From Paraburkholderia sp. (GTDB taxonomy: Bacteria; Pseudomonadota; Gammaproteobacteria; Burkholderiales; Burkholderiaceae), in assembly GCF_004298475.1 (NCBI RefSeq), contig NZ_SCRP01000012.1, positions 62,001 through 126,000 of the forward strand: DNA of 64,000 bases. The letters are read 5' to 3'. Positions 45,394 through 54,280 of this stretch are shown here, piece after piece; position 1 is the stretch's first letter, and each line of letters opens with the position of its first letter. The notes below the pieces were generated by a model. That model was not told the origin of the DNA. It worked only from the letters and a program-made list of their open reading frames with translations, and ran no database searches. Position numbers and translations under genes: made by a program.

Positions 45394-46944
45394 ATGCGAC
45401 TGCCGCCCGCCATGCCTCGTCCTGTTCCCGTTCCAGGTCCCATTCCCGGCCCCGTTCCCGGTCCTGCGCCCGCCGTCATGGCGGCGTCGATGCCGCCGCG
45501 CGCGCTGGCGCGCAAGCCGTCCGGCCTGCGTCGCGCGATGAGTCGCGATACGTTGGCGCCGCTTGCGCTGTGGCTCTTTACGGCGCTGCTCGTGGCCGCG
45601 CACCAGGGCACGGTGCTCACGGTGGCGTTTCCGGTGCTCGCAGTGATGACGGGCCTGTGGCTCTACTTCGTGAATCCGGTGCGCTATATCGGCTTCATGT
45701 GGTGGCTGTGGTTTCTGAGTCCGGAAGTGCGGCGTCTTGCCGACTACGGCAAGGGCGCGTTCACGCCGACCAGCCTGATCCAGGTTGCGCCGCTCGCCGT
45801 CACGATGATCAGCGGCATTTCGCTGCTGCGCTACTACCCGTTGCTCGCGCAACGGCGCGGCCTGCCGCTCCTGCTCGCGCTGGCCGGCATCGGCTATGCG
45901 TTTGTGGTGGGCGTGGTGGCGAGCGGCCCGGCCGCCGCTGTCTACGATCTTGCGAACTGGCTTTATCCGCTCCTGATCGGCTTTCACATCATGGTGCTCA
46001 CGCGCCAGTATCCCGAGTCGCGCGACACGATTATCAATACGTTTATCTACGGCATGCTCGTCATGGGCATTTATGGCCTCGTGCAGTTCTTCGTGATGCC
46101 GCCGTGGGACGCGATGTGGATGATCGGTTCGGACATGAATTCGCAAGGCGACCCCGTTCCCTATGGCGTGCGCGTGTTCAGCACGATGAACTCGTCCGGG
46201 CCGTTTGCGTTCGCGATGATGGGCGCGATAGTATTCGTGATGGCGGCGAAGCACCGCGTGCGCTGGGTCGCAGCGGCGGCGGGTTTCTTTGCGTTCGCGC
46301 TGTCGCTCGTGCGTTCGACGTGGGGCGGCTGGGCGATTGCGATGCTGATTCAGTTGATGAAATCGAGCAACCGCGTGCGCGTGCGAATCATCATTAGCGC
46401 AGTCGTTCTTGCGGGCGTGTGCGTGCCGCTGCTGACCGTGGGCCCCGTGGCGGACCGTATGCAGCAGCGCCTCAATACGCTCGCGAACCTCAGCAACGAC
46501 CAGAGCTACGAAGCGCGCAACCAGTTCTACGCAGACTTCGCGAAGACCGCGTTTACCGATGTCACCGGCGAAGGCCTCGGTGCAACGGGGGCCTCGACGA
46601 AGCTATCGAGCAACAACGGCCAGCTCGGCAAGTACGGCAGCTTCGACAGCGGCGTGATGAACATTCCGTTCGTGCTTGGCTGGCCTGGCACGCTGCTGTA
46701 CATGTCGGGTGTGTTGTGGCTGCTGGCGCGCGCGGTGCGCGTCGCGCTGCGCATGCCTGAAGACCGTTACGTGTGCGCGTGCCTGAGTCTCGCATTGTCG
46801 ATCTTCGCGATGCTCGTGTTCACCAATTCGCTGGTCGGCACAGGTGGCCTGCTGCTGTTTTCCAGCGTGTTTTCCATACTCAGCGCGGGGCACTGGCACA
46901 AGCTGACCCGGCGCGAGACCCTCTTTACGGAGGTCATCGATTGA
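45394..46944 (+). CDS. bceI: Polysaccharide polymerase-like membrane protein (BceI, Wzy-like)
   Basis: 516 residues with about 11-12 membrane helices and a large periplasmic loop (SFDSGVMNIPF region, following a DQSYEARNQFYADF stretch), the layout of Wzy/O-antigen ligase-type polymerases. It would join flipped repeat units in the periplasm. The first 28 residues are a proline-rich P-x-P tract not expected in this family. Another ATG follows at residue 29, so the true start could be internal. It overlaps bceJ by TTGA. Confidence 0.82.
   Translation: MRLPPAMPRPVPVPGPIPGPVPGPAPAVMAASMPPRALARKPSGLRRAMSRDTLAPLALWLFTALLVAAHQGTVLTVAFPVLAVMTGLWLYFVNPVRYIGFMWWLWFLSPEVRRLADYGKGAFTPTSLIQVAPLAVTMISGISLLRYYPLLAQRRGLPLLLALAGIGYAFVVGVVASGPAAAVYDLANWLYPLLIGFHIMVLTRQYPESRDTIINTFIYGMLVMGIYGLVQFFVMPPWDAMWMIGSDMNSQGDPVPYGVRVFSTMNSSGPFAFAMMGAIVFVMAAKHRVRWVAAAAGFFAFALSLVRSTWGGWAIAMLIQLMKSSNRVRVRIIISAVVLAGVCVPLLTVGPVADRMQQRLNTLANLSNDQSYEARNQFYADFAKTAFTDVTGEGLGATGASTKLSSNNGQLGKYGSFDSGVMNIPFVLGWPGTLLYMSGVLWLLARAVRVALRMPEDRYVCACLSLALSIFAMLVFTNSLVGTGGLLLFSSVFSILSAGHWHKLTRRETLFTEVID
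46929..46933 (+). promoter_or_regulatory. Ribosome-binding site that sets the TTG start of bceJ
   Basis: GGAGG seven bases before TTG at 46941, inside the end of bceI. No ATG or GTG nearby gives a sensible N-terminus. Confidence 0.75.
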
Positions 46945-48161
46945 GAGTCGCAATCGTCACGCACGTCGTGCGTCATAACGACGGCCAGGGGCGCGTCAAT
47001 CACGAGATCGCGCGCGCGGCGCTGGAGGAGGGGTTCGCCGTCACGCTCATCGCATCGCACGTCGCGCCCGAACTGCTCGCGCATCCGTTGGTGACGTGGG
47101 TGCGCGTGCAACCGTCGCGCGCATGGCCGACCAATCTGTTGCGTCAACAGGTATTCGCGCTGAAGAGCGCGCTGTGGCTGCGCCAGCATCGCGCCGAATA
47201 CGATGTCCTGCATGTGAATGGTTTCATTACGTGGGCGCGCGCCGATGTCAATACGGCCCACTTCGTGCACGGCGGCTGGGCGCGCAGCGAGTACTACCCG
47301 TTCGGCCTCACGCGTGGCGTGTGGTCCGCCTACCAGTTCGTCTACACGCGTGCGAATGCGGTGCTCGAGCGCTGGGCGTATCGCCGTTCGCGCGTGATTG
47401 CGGCCGTATCGCGCAAGGTGGCCGACGAGATTCGTGTGTCGGGCGGCAATCCCGTCGAGCGGCTCGATGTGATTTATAACGGCGTCGACACGCAAACTTT
47501 CGCCACGGCCAGCGCCGACCGCTTGAAGTTCGATCTGCCCGCCGACGCTTTCCTGTTGCTCTTCGTCGGCGACCTGCGCACGCCGCGCAAAAATCTCGGC
47601 ACGGTGCTGCATGCGTTGAAGGCCTTGCCGGAGCACGTGCATCTCACGGTGGCCGGTTATCTGCCGGGCAGCCCATATCCCGCAATGGCGCGTGAACTGG
47701 GCATCGCGTCACGCGTGCATTTTCTCGGCCTCGTGCGCGAAATGCCGACGCTGATGCGTTCCGTCGATGCCTATGTTTTCCCGTCGCGCTACGAAGCGAT
47801 GAGCCTCTCGCTGCTGGAGGCGATGGCGGCCGGTCTGCCTGTCGTGACGGCGCGCACGGCGGGCGGCGCGGAAATCATCACGCCGGATTGCGGCATCGTA
47901 CTCGACGATCCCGACGATGTTGCCGCGCTCGCGCGTGCGGTGGGGCAACTCGCCGACGACACGCCGCGACGGCATGCGATGGGCGAAGCCGCGGCGCGGC
48001 TTGCGATGTCGTTCGGCTGGGCGCGCATGGCCGCGCAATACATCGCGCTGTACCGGCAGATTGCGGGCGACGCGAGCGATGTCGCGCACCGCGATGCGCA
48101 CGACCTCACCCATGCCGCAATGCCGGGCGCGCATTCGCTGCAGTTCGAAGAAACGCCCTGA
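46941..48161 (+). CDS. bceJ: Family 4 glycosyltransferase (BceJ)
   Basis: 406-residue GT-B retaining glycosyltransferase. It opens RVAIVTHVVRHNDGQGRVNH, has VAAVSRKVADEI and NGVDTQTF in the donor side, then FVGDLRTPRKNL and the EX7E motif FPSRYEAMSLSLLEAMAAGL. The start is TTG at 46941: the strand VAIVTHV must be near the N-terminus, and GGAGG is well placed. The TTG overlaps the bceI stop, so the genes are coupled. Last 25 residues are variable. Confidence 0.85.
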   Translation: MRVAIVTHVVRHNDGQGRVNHEIARAALEEGFAVTLIASHVAPELLAHPLVTWVRVQPSRAWPTNLLRQQVFALKSALWLRQHRAEYDVLHVNGFITWARADVNTAHFVHGGWARSEYYPFGLTRGVWSAYQFVYTRANAVLERWAYRRSRVIAAVSRKVADEIRVSGGNPVERLDVIYNGVDTQTFATASADRLKFDLPADAFLLLFVGDLRTPRKNLGTVLHALKALPEHVHLTVAGYLPGSPYPAMARELGIASRVHFLGLVREMPTLMRSVDAYVFPSRYEAMSLSLLEAMAAGLPVVTARTAGGAEIITPDCGIVLDDPDDVAALARAVGQLADDTPRRHAMGEAAARLAMSFGWARMAAQYIALYRQIAGDASDVAHRDAHDLTHAAMPGAHSLQFEETP

Positions 48162-48207
48162 ATACCGCATTCAAGCAATCGGGCAGAACAAGGAAAGGAA
48201 ACACGTA

Positions 48208-49380
48208 ATGACGACTCAATCCATCCATTCGCTGCAGATCGGCATGCACTGGTTTCCCGAGCGTGCCGGCGGACTCGACCGCATGTATTACTCGCTCGTG
48301 GGCGCACTGCCCGGGGCTGGCGTCCACGTTCGCGGCGTCGTGGCCGGTTCGCCGAAAGTCGAGCAGGATAGCGGCGGGGCGATTCACGGTTTCGGCTCTG
48401 CCTCGCGTGCGCTGCCGCTGCGCCTCATGTCCGCGCGCCAGGCGCTGCGGCGCGAAATCCGGCGGCATCGGCCCGATGTGATTTCGTCGCACTTCGCGCT
48501 CTACACGTTTCCGGGCCTCGACGTGACGCGCGGCATTCCGCAGGTCTCGCACTTCCAGGGACCCTGGGCCGACGAGAGCTTCGTTGAGGGCGCAGCGACC
48601 TTGAGCCAGCGCATCAAACACCATCTGGAGCAGTCCGTGTATGAGCGCTCGTCGCGGCTCATCGTGCTGTCGCGCGCGTTCGGTGACATCCTCACGAAGC
48701 GCTATGCGATCTCGCCGGAGCGCGTGCGCGTGGTGCCGGGCTGCGTGGACACCGCGCAGTTCGATCCGCCTTGCACGCCCGCCGAAGCGCGGCTCAGGCT
48801 GCAACTGCCGCAGGGGCGGCCGATCGTGCTCGCAGTGCGCCGGCTCGTGCGCCGCATGGGTCTCGAAGACCTGATCGATGCGGTCAGGCAGCTCAAGCCG
48901 CGTCATCCCGACGTGCTGCTGCTGATCGCCGGGCGCGGACGGCTCGAAGCGGAACTGCAGCAGCGCATCAACGATGCGGGTCTTGCCGACAACGTGAAGC
49001 TGCTCGGTTTTGTGCCCGATGCGCATTTGCCCTCGCTCTATCGCGCCGCAACGTTGAGCGTCGTGCCCACGGTCGCGCTCGAAGGATTCGGCCTGATCAC
49101 GGTCGAATCGCTCGCGGCGGGTACGCCCGTGCTCGTGACGCCGGTGGGCGGGCTGCCGGAAGCAGTGGCGGGTCTCTCGCAGGATCTCGTTTTGCCCGCG
49201 ACGGGTGCGGACGCCATTGCGGACGGCATCGACGCTGCGCTCTCAGGCAGGCTGAAACTGCCCGATGCGCAGGCTTGCCGCGAGTACGCGCGCAATCATT
49301 TCGATAACGCGGTCGTCGCGAAGCGGGTGGCAGAAGTCTATGCGGAGGCGATAGCCGCAGCGAATAGCGGCGTGCAGTAA
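48208..49380 (+). CDS. bceK: Family 4 glycosyltransferase (BceK)
   Basis: 390-residue GT-B enzyme: acceptor-side GMHWFPERAGGLDRMYYSLV, SHFQGPWADES, IVLSRAFGDIL and VVPGCVDTAQFDP, then ILAVRR-type donor domain start (PIVLAVRRLVRRMGLEDLI) and EX7E motif VPTVALEGFGLITVESLAAG. It adds a sugar to the repeat unit; donor unknown. AGGAAAGG precedes the ATG. Last gene of the bceB-K unit, closed by a hairpin terminator. Confidence 0.87.
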   Translation: MTTQSIHSLQIGMHWFPERAGGLDRMYYSLVGALPGAGVHVRGVVAGSPKVEQDSGGAIHGFGSASRALPLRLMSARQALRREIRRHRPDVISSHFALYTFPGLDVTRGIPQVSHFQGPWADESFVEGAATLSQRIKHHLEQSVYERSSRLIVLSRAFGDILTKRYAISPERVRVVPGCVDTAQFDPPCTPAEARLRLQLPQGRPIVLAVRRLVRRMGLEDLIDAVRQLKPRHPDVLLLIAGRGRLEAELQQRINDAGLADNVKLLGFVPDAHLPSLYRAATLSVVPTVALEGFGLITVESLAAGTPVLVTPVGGLPEAVAGLSQDLVLPATGADAIADGIDAALSGRLKLPDAQACREYARNHFDNAVVAKRVAEVYAEAIAAANSGVQ

Positions 49381-49384
49381 GGGA

Positions 49385-49407
49385 AAAGGGGCACGCTGTG
49401 CCCCTTT
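49385..49407. terminator. Bidirectional terminator between bceK and gmd
   Basis: AAAGGGGCAC (49385-49394) pairs perfectly with GTGCCCCTTT (49398-49407) around a 3-base loop. The T-rich right arm serves the forward strand, and TTTT on the reverse strand serves gmd. Confidence 0.8.
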
Positions 49408-49448
49408 CGACATTCTTCGGCGCGCGTGTGTCTATCGTTGCGCCTGCA

Positions 49449-50492
49449 TCAAAACGTTTCAGGGCGCTCATTGCGCGCGAGGTCGGCCGCCACCATCATC
49501 TGGCACAACTGTTCGAGCGAGGTGCGGGCTTCCCAGCCGAGTTCCTCGCGCGCCTTGCTCGCGTTGCCGATCAGCAGATCGACCTCGGCGGGGCGATAGA
49601 AGCGCGGATTCACGCGCACGAGCTGGCGTCCCGTGGAAATGTCGACGGCCGTTTCGCGTTCGTCGCGGCCCGACCATTCGAGTTGAATGCCGGCGGCGGC
49701 GAACGCCATCGTCACGAAGTCGCGGACGGTTTCCGTGCGGCCCGTGGCGAGCACGTAGGTGTCGGGGCGCTCGGCCTGGACCATGCGCCACATACCCTCG
49801 ACATACTCCGCCGCGAAGCCCCAGTCGCGTTTGGCGCTGAGGTTGCCCAGTTCGAGCGTGGCCTGTTTGCCGAGCTTGATTCTGGCGACAGCGTTCGTGA
49901 TCTTGCGCGTCACGAATTCGTGGCCGCGCAGCGGCGATTCGTGATTGAAGAGAATGCCGCTCGTCGCAAAGATGTCGTACGACTCGCGATAGTTGACCGT
50001 CGACCAGTGCGCGAACAGCTTGGCGGTGCCGTACGGGCTGCGCGGGTAGAACGGCGTTTCTTCGTTCTGCGGCACGGCACGCACCTTGCCGAACATCTCG
50101 GACGTGGAGGCCTGATAGAAACGAATGTCGGGATCGATCATGCGGATCGCTTCCAGCAGATTCAGCGCGCCGATGCCGGTGGCTTCGGCGGTCGTGACAG
50201 GCTGGTCGAACGACACGCCGACGAAGCTTTGCGCCGCGAGGTTGTAGACCTCGTCTGCACACGAATGCTCGATGAGCCGCAGCGTGGAGCCCGAATCGGT
50301 GAGATCGTGCTCGACGAGTTCGAGTGCGGGATGGTCGAGCACGCCGAGTTCGCCCATGCGCCAGAAATTGGTGGAACTCGTGCGGCGATACGTGCCGGTG
50401 ACGCGATAGCCCTTGTCGAGCAGCAGGCGGGTCAGGTAGGCGCCGTCCTGGCCGGATACGCCGGTGATAACGGCTTTGCGTGGTGCATTCAT
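49449..50492 (-). CDS. gmd: GDP-mannose 4,6-dehydratase
   Basis: 347-residue NADP-dependent short-chain dehydrogenase/reductase that turns GDP-mannose into GDP-4-keto-6-deoxymannose. N-terminal motif [10 protein letters not shown] (9-18), [14 protein letters not shown], then [13 protein letters not shown] with Thr/Ser/Glu of the active site, YxxxK as YGTAKLFA, and NHESPLRG. It corresponds to BceN of cepacian clusters. The next enzyme, a GDP-4-keto-6-deoxymannose reductase for GDP-rhamnose, is not in this window. It is read convergently to bceK. Confidence 0.92.
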   Translation of the reverse strand: MNAPRKAVITGVSGQDGAYLTRLLLDKGYRVTGTYRRTSSTNFWRMGELGVLDHPALELVEHDLTDSGSTLRLIEHSCADEVYNLAAQSFVGVSFDQPVTTAEATGIGALNLLEAIRMIDPDIRFYQASTSEMFGKVRAVPQNEETPFYPRSPYGTAKLFAHWSTVNYRESYDIFATSGILFNHESPLRGHEFVTRKITNAVARIKLGKQATLELGNLSAKRDWGFAAEYVEGMWRMVQAERPDTYVLATGRTETVRDFVTMAFAAAGIQLEWSGRDERETAVDISTGRQLVRVNPRFYRPAEVDLLIGNASKAREELGWEARTSLEQLCQMMVAADLARNERPETF

Positions 50493-50562
50493 GGGATGTC
50501 CCTTGCGTGAGGTGATAGTGAGTCCGATGGTGAATCCTGTTGTGACTCAGATCGGTGATGGA

Positions 50563-51645
50563 TCAGGACCGTGTGCCCGAAGCGCGCGCCATGGCCGTGG
50601 CGTGCGGCTGCGCGGTGTGCGCTGCGCGCGGACCGCGCGTCAGGCGCTTTTCGAAAAGGAACCAGCTGGCGCTCGCATAGACGAGCGTTAGCGCGAGCGC
50701 GATAACGGCGCTCTCCATGCGTCCATGCCCGAGCCGCCACACGGCGTACAGGAGCGTGAGGTGAATGAGGTAGATCGTGTAGCTGATCGTGCCGAGATAA
50801 ACGAGCACGGGATTCGACAGCGCACGCCGCACGATGCCTTTCGATTGCAGCGCAACGACGACGAACGACGTACAGAGCACAAGCGAAACGCTATAGAGCA
50901 TCGCGTTCGAAAGCGGCGTATTGGCAGCGCGAAAGCGCGGGTAATGCAGATGCAGCCACGCGAGCACGGCGAGTGCGGCGAAAAAGAAAATCGCGGCGGG
51001 CACTTTGAAGCGTTCGAGCGCGTCGCGATCGTGCTGCACGAAGATCGCAAGCAGTGCGCCCGCAGCGAGCAGATCCATGCGGAACGGCGTGAGATAGTAG
51101 ATCGGCCAGAACGAGTCGAACCACGGCGTGGCGATGGCGCGCAACACAGGCACGATCACGATTAGCGCCATGGCCACGACGGCCAGCAGTCGTCGCGGCA
51201 ACAGCAGCACCACGAAGGGCCAGAAGATGTAGAACTGCTCCTCGACGGCGAGCGACCAGAGGATGTTGAGGCTGTCGTGGCCGCTCTGCCCGAGCGCGTC
51301 GCCGATATTCGTTGCGAAGAACGCATACCAGGGCCAGTAACGTAGCCATCCGAGGCCGAACAGCAGCGACGAGACCACCATCAGCAACAGATAAGGCGGC
51401 AGGATGCGGCGGATGCGGCGCGCGTAGAAATAGCTGAAATACGACTGACCGCGCGCCTTGCGTTCGAGCAGGATGCCGGTAATCAGAAAACCGCTGAGCA
51501 CGAAAAACAGATCGACACCCATCCACAGCGGCGCGCGCAACGCATGCTGGGCGAACACGGCCATGACGGCGAGTGCGCGCAGTCCGTCGAGCTGGACGAT
51601 TCGGTGTGAAGGCGGGTTCTCAATGGCGAGGCTCTTGACGGTCAT
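50563..51645 (-). CDS. bceO: Family 3 membrane acyltransferase (BceO-like)
   Basis: 360-residue membrane O-acyltransferase with about ten helices. It opens RIVQLDGLRALAVMAVFAQH (family His), then MGVDLFFVLSGFLITGILL and a YARRIRRILPPYLLL loop with LWSLAVEEQFYIFWP. It most likely acetylates the polysaccharide repeat. It lies 70 bp upstream of gmd on the same strand, so both are probably one transcript. The symbol rests on position and family. Confidence 0.8.
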   Translation of the reverse strand: MTVKSLAIENPPSHRIVQLDGLRALAVMAVFAQHALRAPLWMGVDLFFVLSGFLITGILLERKARGQSYFSYFYARRIRRILPPYLLLMVVSSLLFGLGWLRYWPWYAFFATNIGDALGQSGHDSLNILWSLAVEEQFYIFWPFVVLLLPRRLLAVVAMALIVIVPVLRAIATPWFDSFWPIYYLTPFRMDLLAAGALLAIFVQHDRDALERFKVPAAIFFFAALAVLAWLHLHYPRFRAANTPLSNAMLYSVSLVLCTSFVVVALQSKGIVRRALSNPVLVYLGTISYTIYLIHLTLLYAVWRLGHGRMESAVIALALTLVYASASWFLFEKRLTRGPRAAHTAQPHATAMARASGTRS

Positions 51646-52033
51646 CAGGTGTCCGGTGGGTCCATGCGCAGATAGTCCGGATCATTCTAGGAAGAATTAA
51701 TTGGCCAAAAACCGCGAAATATATTCGCTTTGTAAATCCAGAATGAAAGCGATCCGAAGCTCGAATGGCGGGCCCTTATCGAACGGAACAGGGTGGAACG
51801 ATTTTCAGTGCGCGTCCGGTGCGAGTCAGGATCGGAAAAAAGCACCCCGCTCGGCAAACGACGCGGCATGTTTGACCGCATTCTCCCCATTAAGAGAGAT
51901 TGGGCAGGAATAGGGCGAAAACGTTGAAGCATTGAATTTTTTTGAATTATTTTCGGTTTTCGACGGGCGATTTTTCTCGCTGGTTGTGCGGCATGATCCG
52001 GATAGATTGCCGAGAAGCCACGGAGGAATCGCC
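51646..52033. promoter_or_regulatory. AT-rich divergent region with a short palindrome
   Basis: 388 bp between the acyltransferase and the beta-propeller gene, AT-rich. GCGAA/TTCGC at 51714-51718 and 51724-51728 forms a 15-bp palindrome that could bind a regulator. No gene was seen. Confidence 0.4.
52022..52027 (+). promoter_or_regulatory. Ribosome-binding site supporting a TTG start
   Basis: GGAGGA six bases before TTG at 52034. The in-frame ATG at 52061 has no comparable site. Confidence 0.6.
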
Positions 52034-54247
52034 TTGCCGTTATTGAGTCCCGGTCACCGCATGCGCAGGCCGCTGGCGCTAGCCGTACTGTGCGCGAGTA
52101 TCTGCACGTCGTCGGTTCAGACAGTGGCTGCGCCGCAATTGAATGTGACTTCGTCGTGGATTGGCAATACGTATGGATATGGCGATGGCGCGTGGACGCA
52201 GATCAATATCACCGCAATTGCCGCTACGCCTGAAGGCAAAGTATTGACGAATGCGCCGTGGGACGAGAGCGGTGCAGAAATCAGCGCGTATCAGGACGGC
52301 AAGGTGCTCGGCTTCGCGGGCGGCACGCACGGTTGGGGCGGCAGCGGCGGCAATGCGATTGCTGTCAATAAACGCTATCTGTATGCGGCTGTCGGCGTCG
52401 GCAACGAAAAGGGCCACCTTGTCGGTATCGGCATCTGGCCGCCGAAGGGGCATCAGTGGGTCGGCATTACGCGGCGGCCGCTCGACGATCCGAAGCACGC
52501 TGCGGCATTCCAGTCTTCACCCGATCCGCTTAACCCGCACGCGCAACTCGCAGGCGCGTTTCTCAGGATCAACGACGTCACGACGGGCGGTCACGCGGAT
52601 ATCGGCGGCCTTGCCGCATCGGATTCGACGCTCTACGTGAGCAACACGGCGATGAATCGCATCGAGGTGGTTGACGCCAACACGATGCAGCGCCAATCGC
52701 AGTGGGATGTTCGCGAGCCGGGGCGCATTGCGCTCGCGGGCGACGGATCGTTGTGGGTGCTCACAGGCACGCTCAGCGATCACGCGCCGCGCGTCGCGCA
52801 CTATTCCGCGCAAGGCAAATTGCTCGCTGAAGACGCGCTTGTGCTGCCGACCGATTCGATCCCCGTCGATATCGCTGTGGATCCTGCGCAGCGCATTCTG
52901 ATTGCGGACAACGGGCCGCGTCAGCAGATTCTCATCTACGCGCGCAACGGCAGCGGCTATACGCAAAGCGGCACGCTCGGCGAACGTGGCGGTATTTTCT
53001 CCGGCGTTGCAGGGCGTCCCGGCCCTGGCCGTTTCAACGGCTTGACCGGCGTCGCTACCGATGCGCGCGGCAATATCTACGTTTCGACCAACGGCATCGG
53101 GCCGCGCCACGAAAGCATCGGCGCGGGTCTCGGCGCAACGCTCGAGAGCTATACACCCGCGGGCAAGCGCAACTGGATCGCGGAGGGGCTGCTCTTCGTC
53201 GACGGTGCCTGGATGGACCCGTCACGGCCGAATAGTGTTTATACCGGCAACAAGCGCTTCGAACTCGATCTGTCGAAACCGGCAGGGCAGGAATGGCAAT
53301 ACGCTGGATTCCTGTCCAATCGATTCCGCTATCCCGACGACCCGGTTTTTCACACCGATCAATGGCCGGGCTTGCCGACCGCACGCGCGCTGGAGGGACA
53401 CACGTTCCTCTATTTGACCGACATGTACGCCGATCACCTGAAGATCTATCGCTTCGATGCGCAGCACGACGGCGAGACGGCGATTCCCTCGGGCTTTATC
53501 GCAGGACGCGAGCGGCCGGTGCTGCACGTGCCGAATGCACCGCCCGGCGGCGACTGGATCTGGCGCGACACGAACGGTAATGGCGCGTTCGATGCGGGTG
53601 AATTCACGCGCAATACGGGCCGCGAGAAGCTGGGCGGCGGCTGGGGCTGGTGGATCGACACGCGGGGCGATATCTGGCGCGCACGCGACGACAAGGGCAT
53701 CTGGCGCTTTCGCTTCGGCGGCCTCGACGCGAAGGGCAACCCGATCTACGCGTACGACAAGCTCGACAAGTACGACGTGCCCGCGCCGTTTACCGAAGTG
53801 CATCGCGCGATCTACGAGCCGGATAGCGATTCGCTCTACGTGACGGGCTACACCGCCGATGCGCCGCACGATCCTGGTTTCTGGAAAGAGGCGGGCCGCG
53901 TGCTCGTGCGCTACGACCACTGGTCGAGCGGTCACCCGGAACAGCGCTACGTGCTGCGCCTGCCGTGGGACCCGAAAGCGAAGCCGCCTGTCACGCCGGC
54001 TGGATTGACTGTCGAAGGGCAATACGTGTTCGTGGTCGAGCCCGCGGGCAACGTCCACGTGTACGACAAAACCAGCGCGAAGGAGATCGGCGCCTTCGGG
54101 CCGGGCCCGGAAGTCGGGCGCGCGTCGGGCTGGGTGGACGTGCCGTTCGGCATCAGCGCACACCGGCAGCCCAATGGCGAATATCTGGTTTTCGTCGAAG
54201 AGGATGCGCGCGGCAAGGTGCTCATGTACCGCTGGAAACCAGCCTGA
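52034..54247 (+). CDS. Secreted NHL-like beta-propeller with an EF-hand-type loop
   Basis: 737 residues from a TTG start with GGAGGA ahead (or 728 from the ATG at 52061). A signal peptide (RRPLALAVLCASICTSSVQT) directs export. The body has repeated NHL/SMP-30-like blades, for example LAASDSTLYVSNTAMNRIEV, VAVDPAQR-like IAVDPAQRILIADNGPRQQI and GVATDARGNIYVSTNG. Residues 512-523 form DTNGNGAFDAGE, a calcium-loop (EF-hand) pattern. No catalytic motif is evident. It sits between acyltransferase and flippase genes, so it likely handles or binds the exopolysaccharide. Its position resembles the uncharacterised bceP slot, but I cannot confirm identity. Confidence 0.72.
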   Translation: MPLLSPGHRMRRPLALAVLCASICTSSVQTVAAPQLNVTSSWIGNTYGYGDGAWTQINITAIAATPEGKVLTNAPWDESGAEISAYQDGKVLGFAGGTHGWGGSGGNAIAVNKRYLYAAVGVGNEKGHLVGIGIWPPKGHQWVGITRRPLDDPKHAAAFQSSPDPLNPHAQLAGAFLRINDVTTGGHADIGGLAASDSTLYVSNTAMNRIEVVDANTMQRQSQWDVREPGRIALAGDGSLWVLTGTLSDHAPRVAHYSAQGKLLAEDALVLPTDSIPVDIAVDPAQRILIADNGPRQQILIYARNGSGYTQSGTLGERGGIFSGVAGRPGPGRFNGLTGVATDARGNIYVSTNGIGPRHESIGAGLGATLESYTPAGKRNWIAEGLLFVDGAWMDPSRPNSVYTGNKRFELDLSKPAGQEWQYAGFLSNRFRYPDDPVFHTDQWPGLPTARALEGHTFLYLTDMYADHLKIYRFDAQHDGETAIPSGFIAGRERPVLHVPNAPPGGDWIWRDTNGNGAFDAGEFTRNTGREKLGGGWGWWIDTRGDIWRARDDKGIWRFRFGGLDAKGNPIYAYDKLDKYDVPAPFTEVHRAIYEPDSDSLYVTGYTADAPHDPGFWKEAGRVLVRYDHWSSGHPEQRYVLRLPWDPKAKPPVTPAGLTVEGQYVFVVEPAGNVHVYDKTSAKEIGAFGPGPEVGRASGWVDVPFGISAHRQPNGEYLVFVEEDARGKVLMYRWKPA

Positions 54248-54280
54248 CGCAGCATCGAATCTGCCGCTACTGGAATCTTC

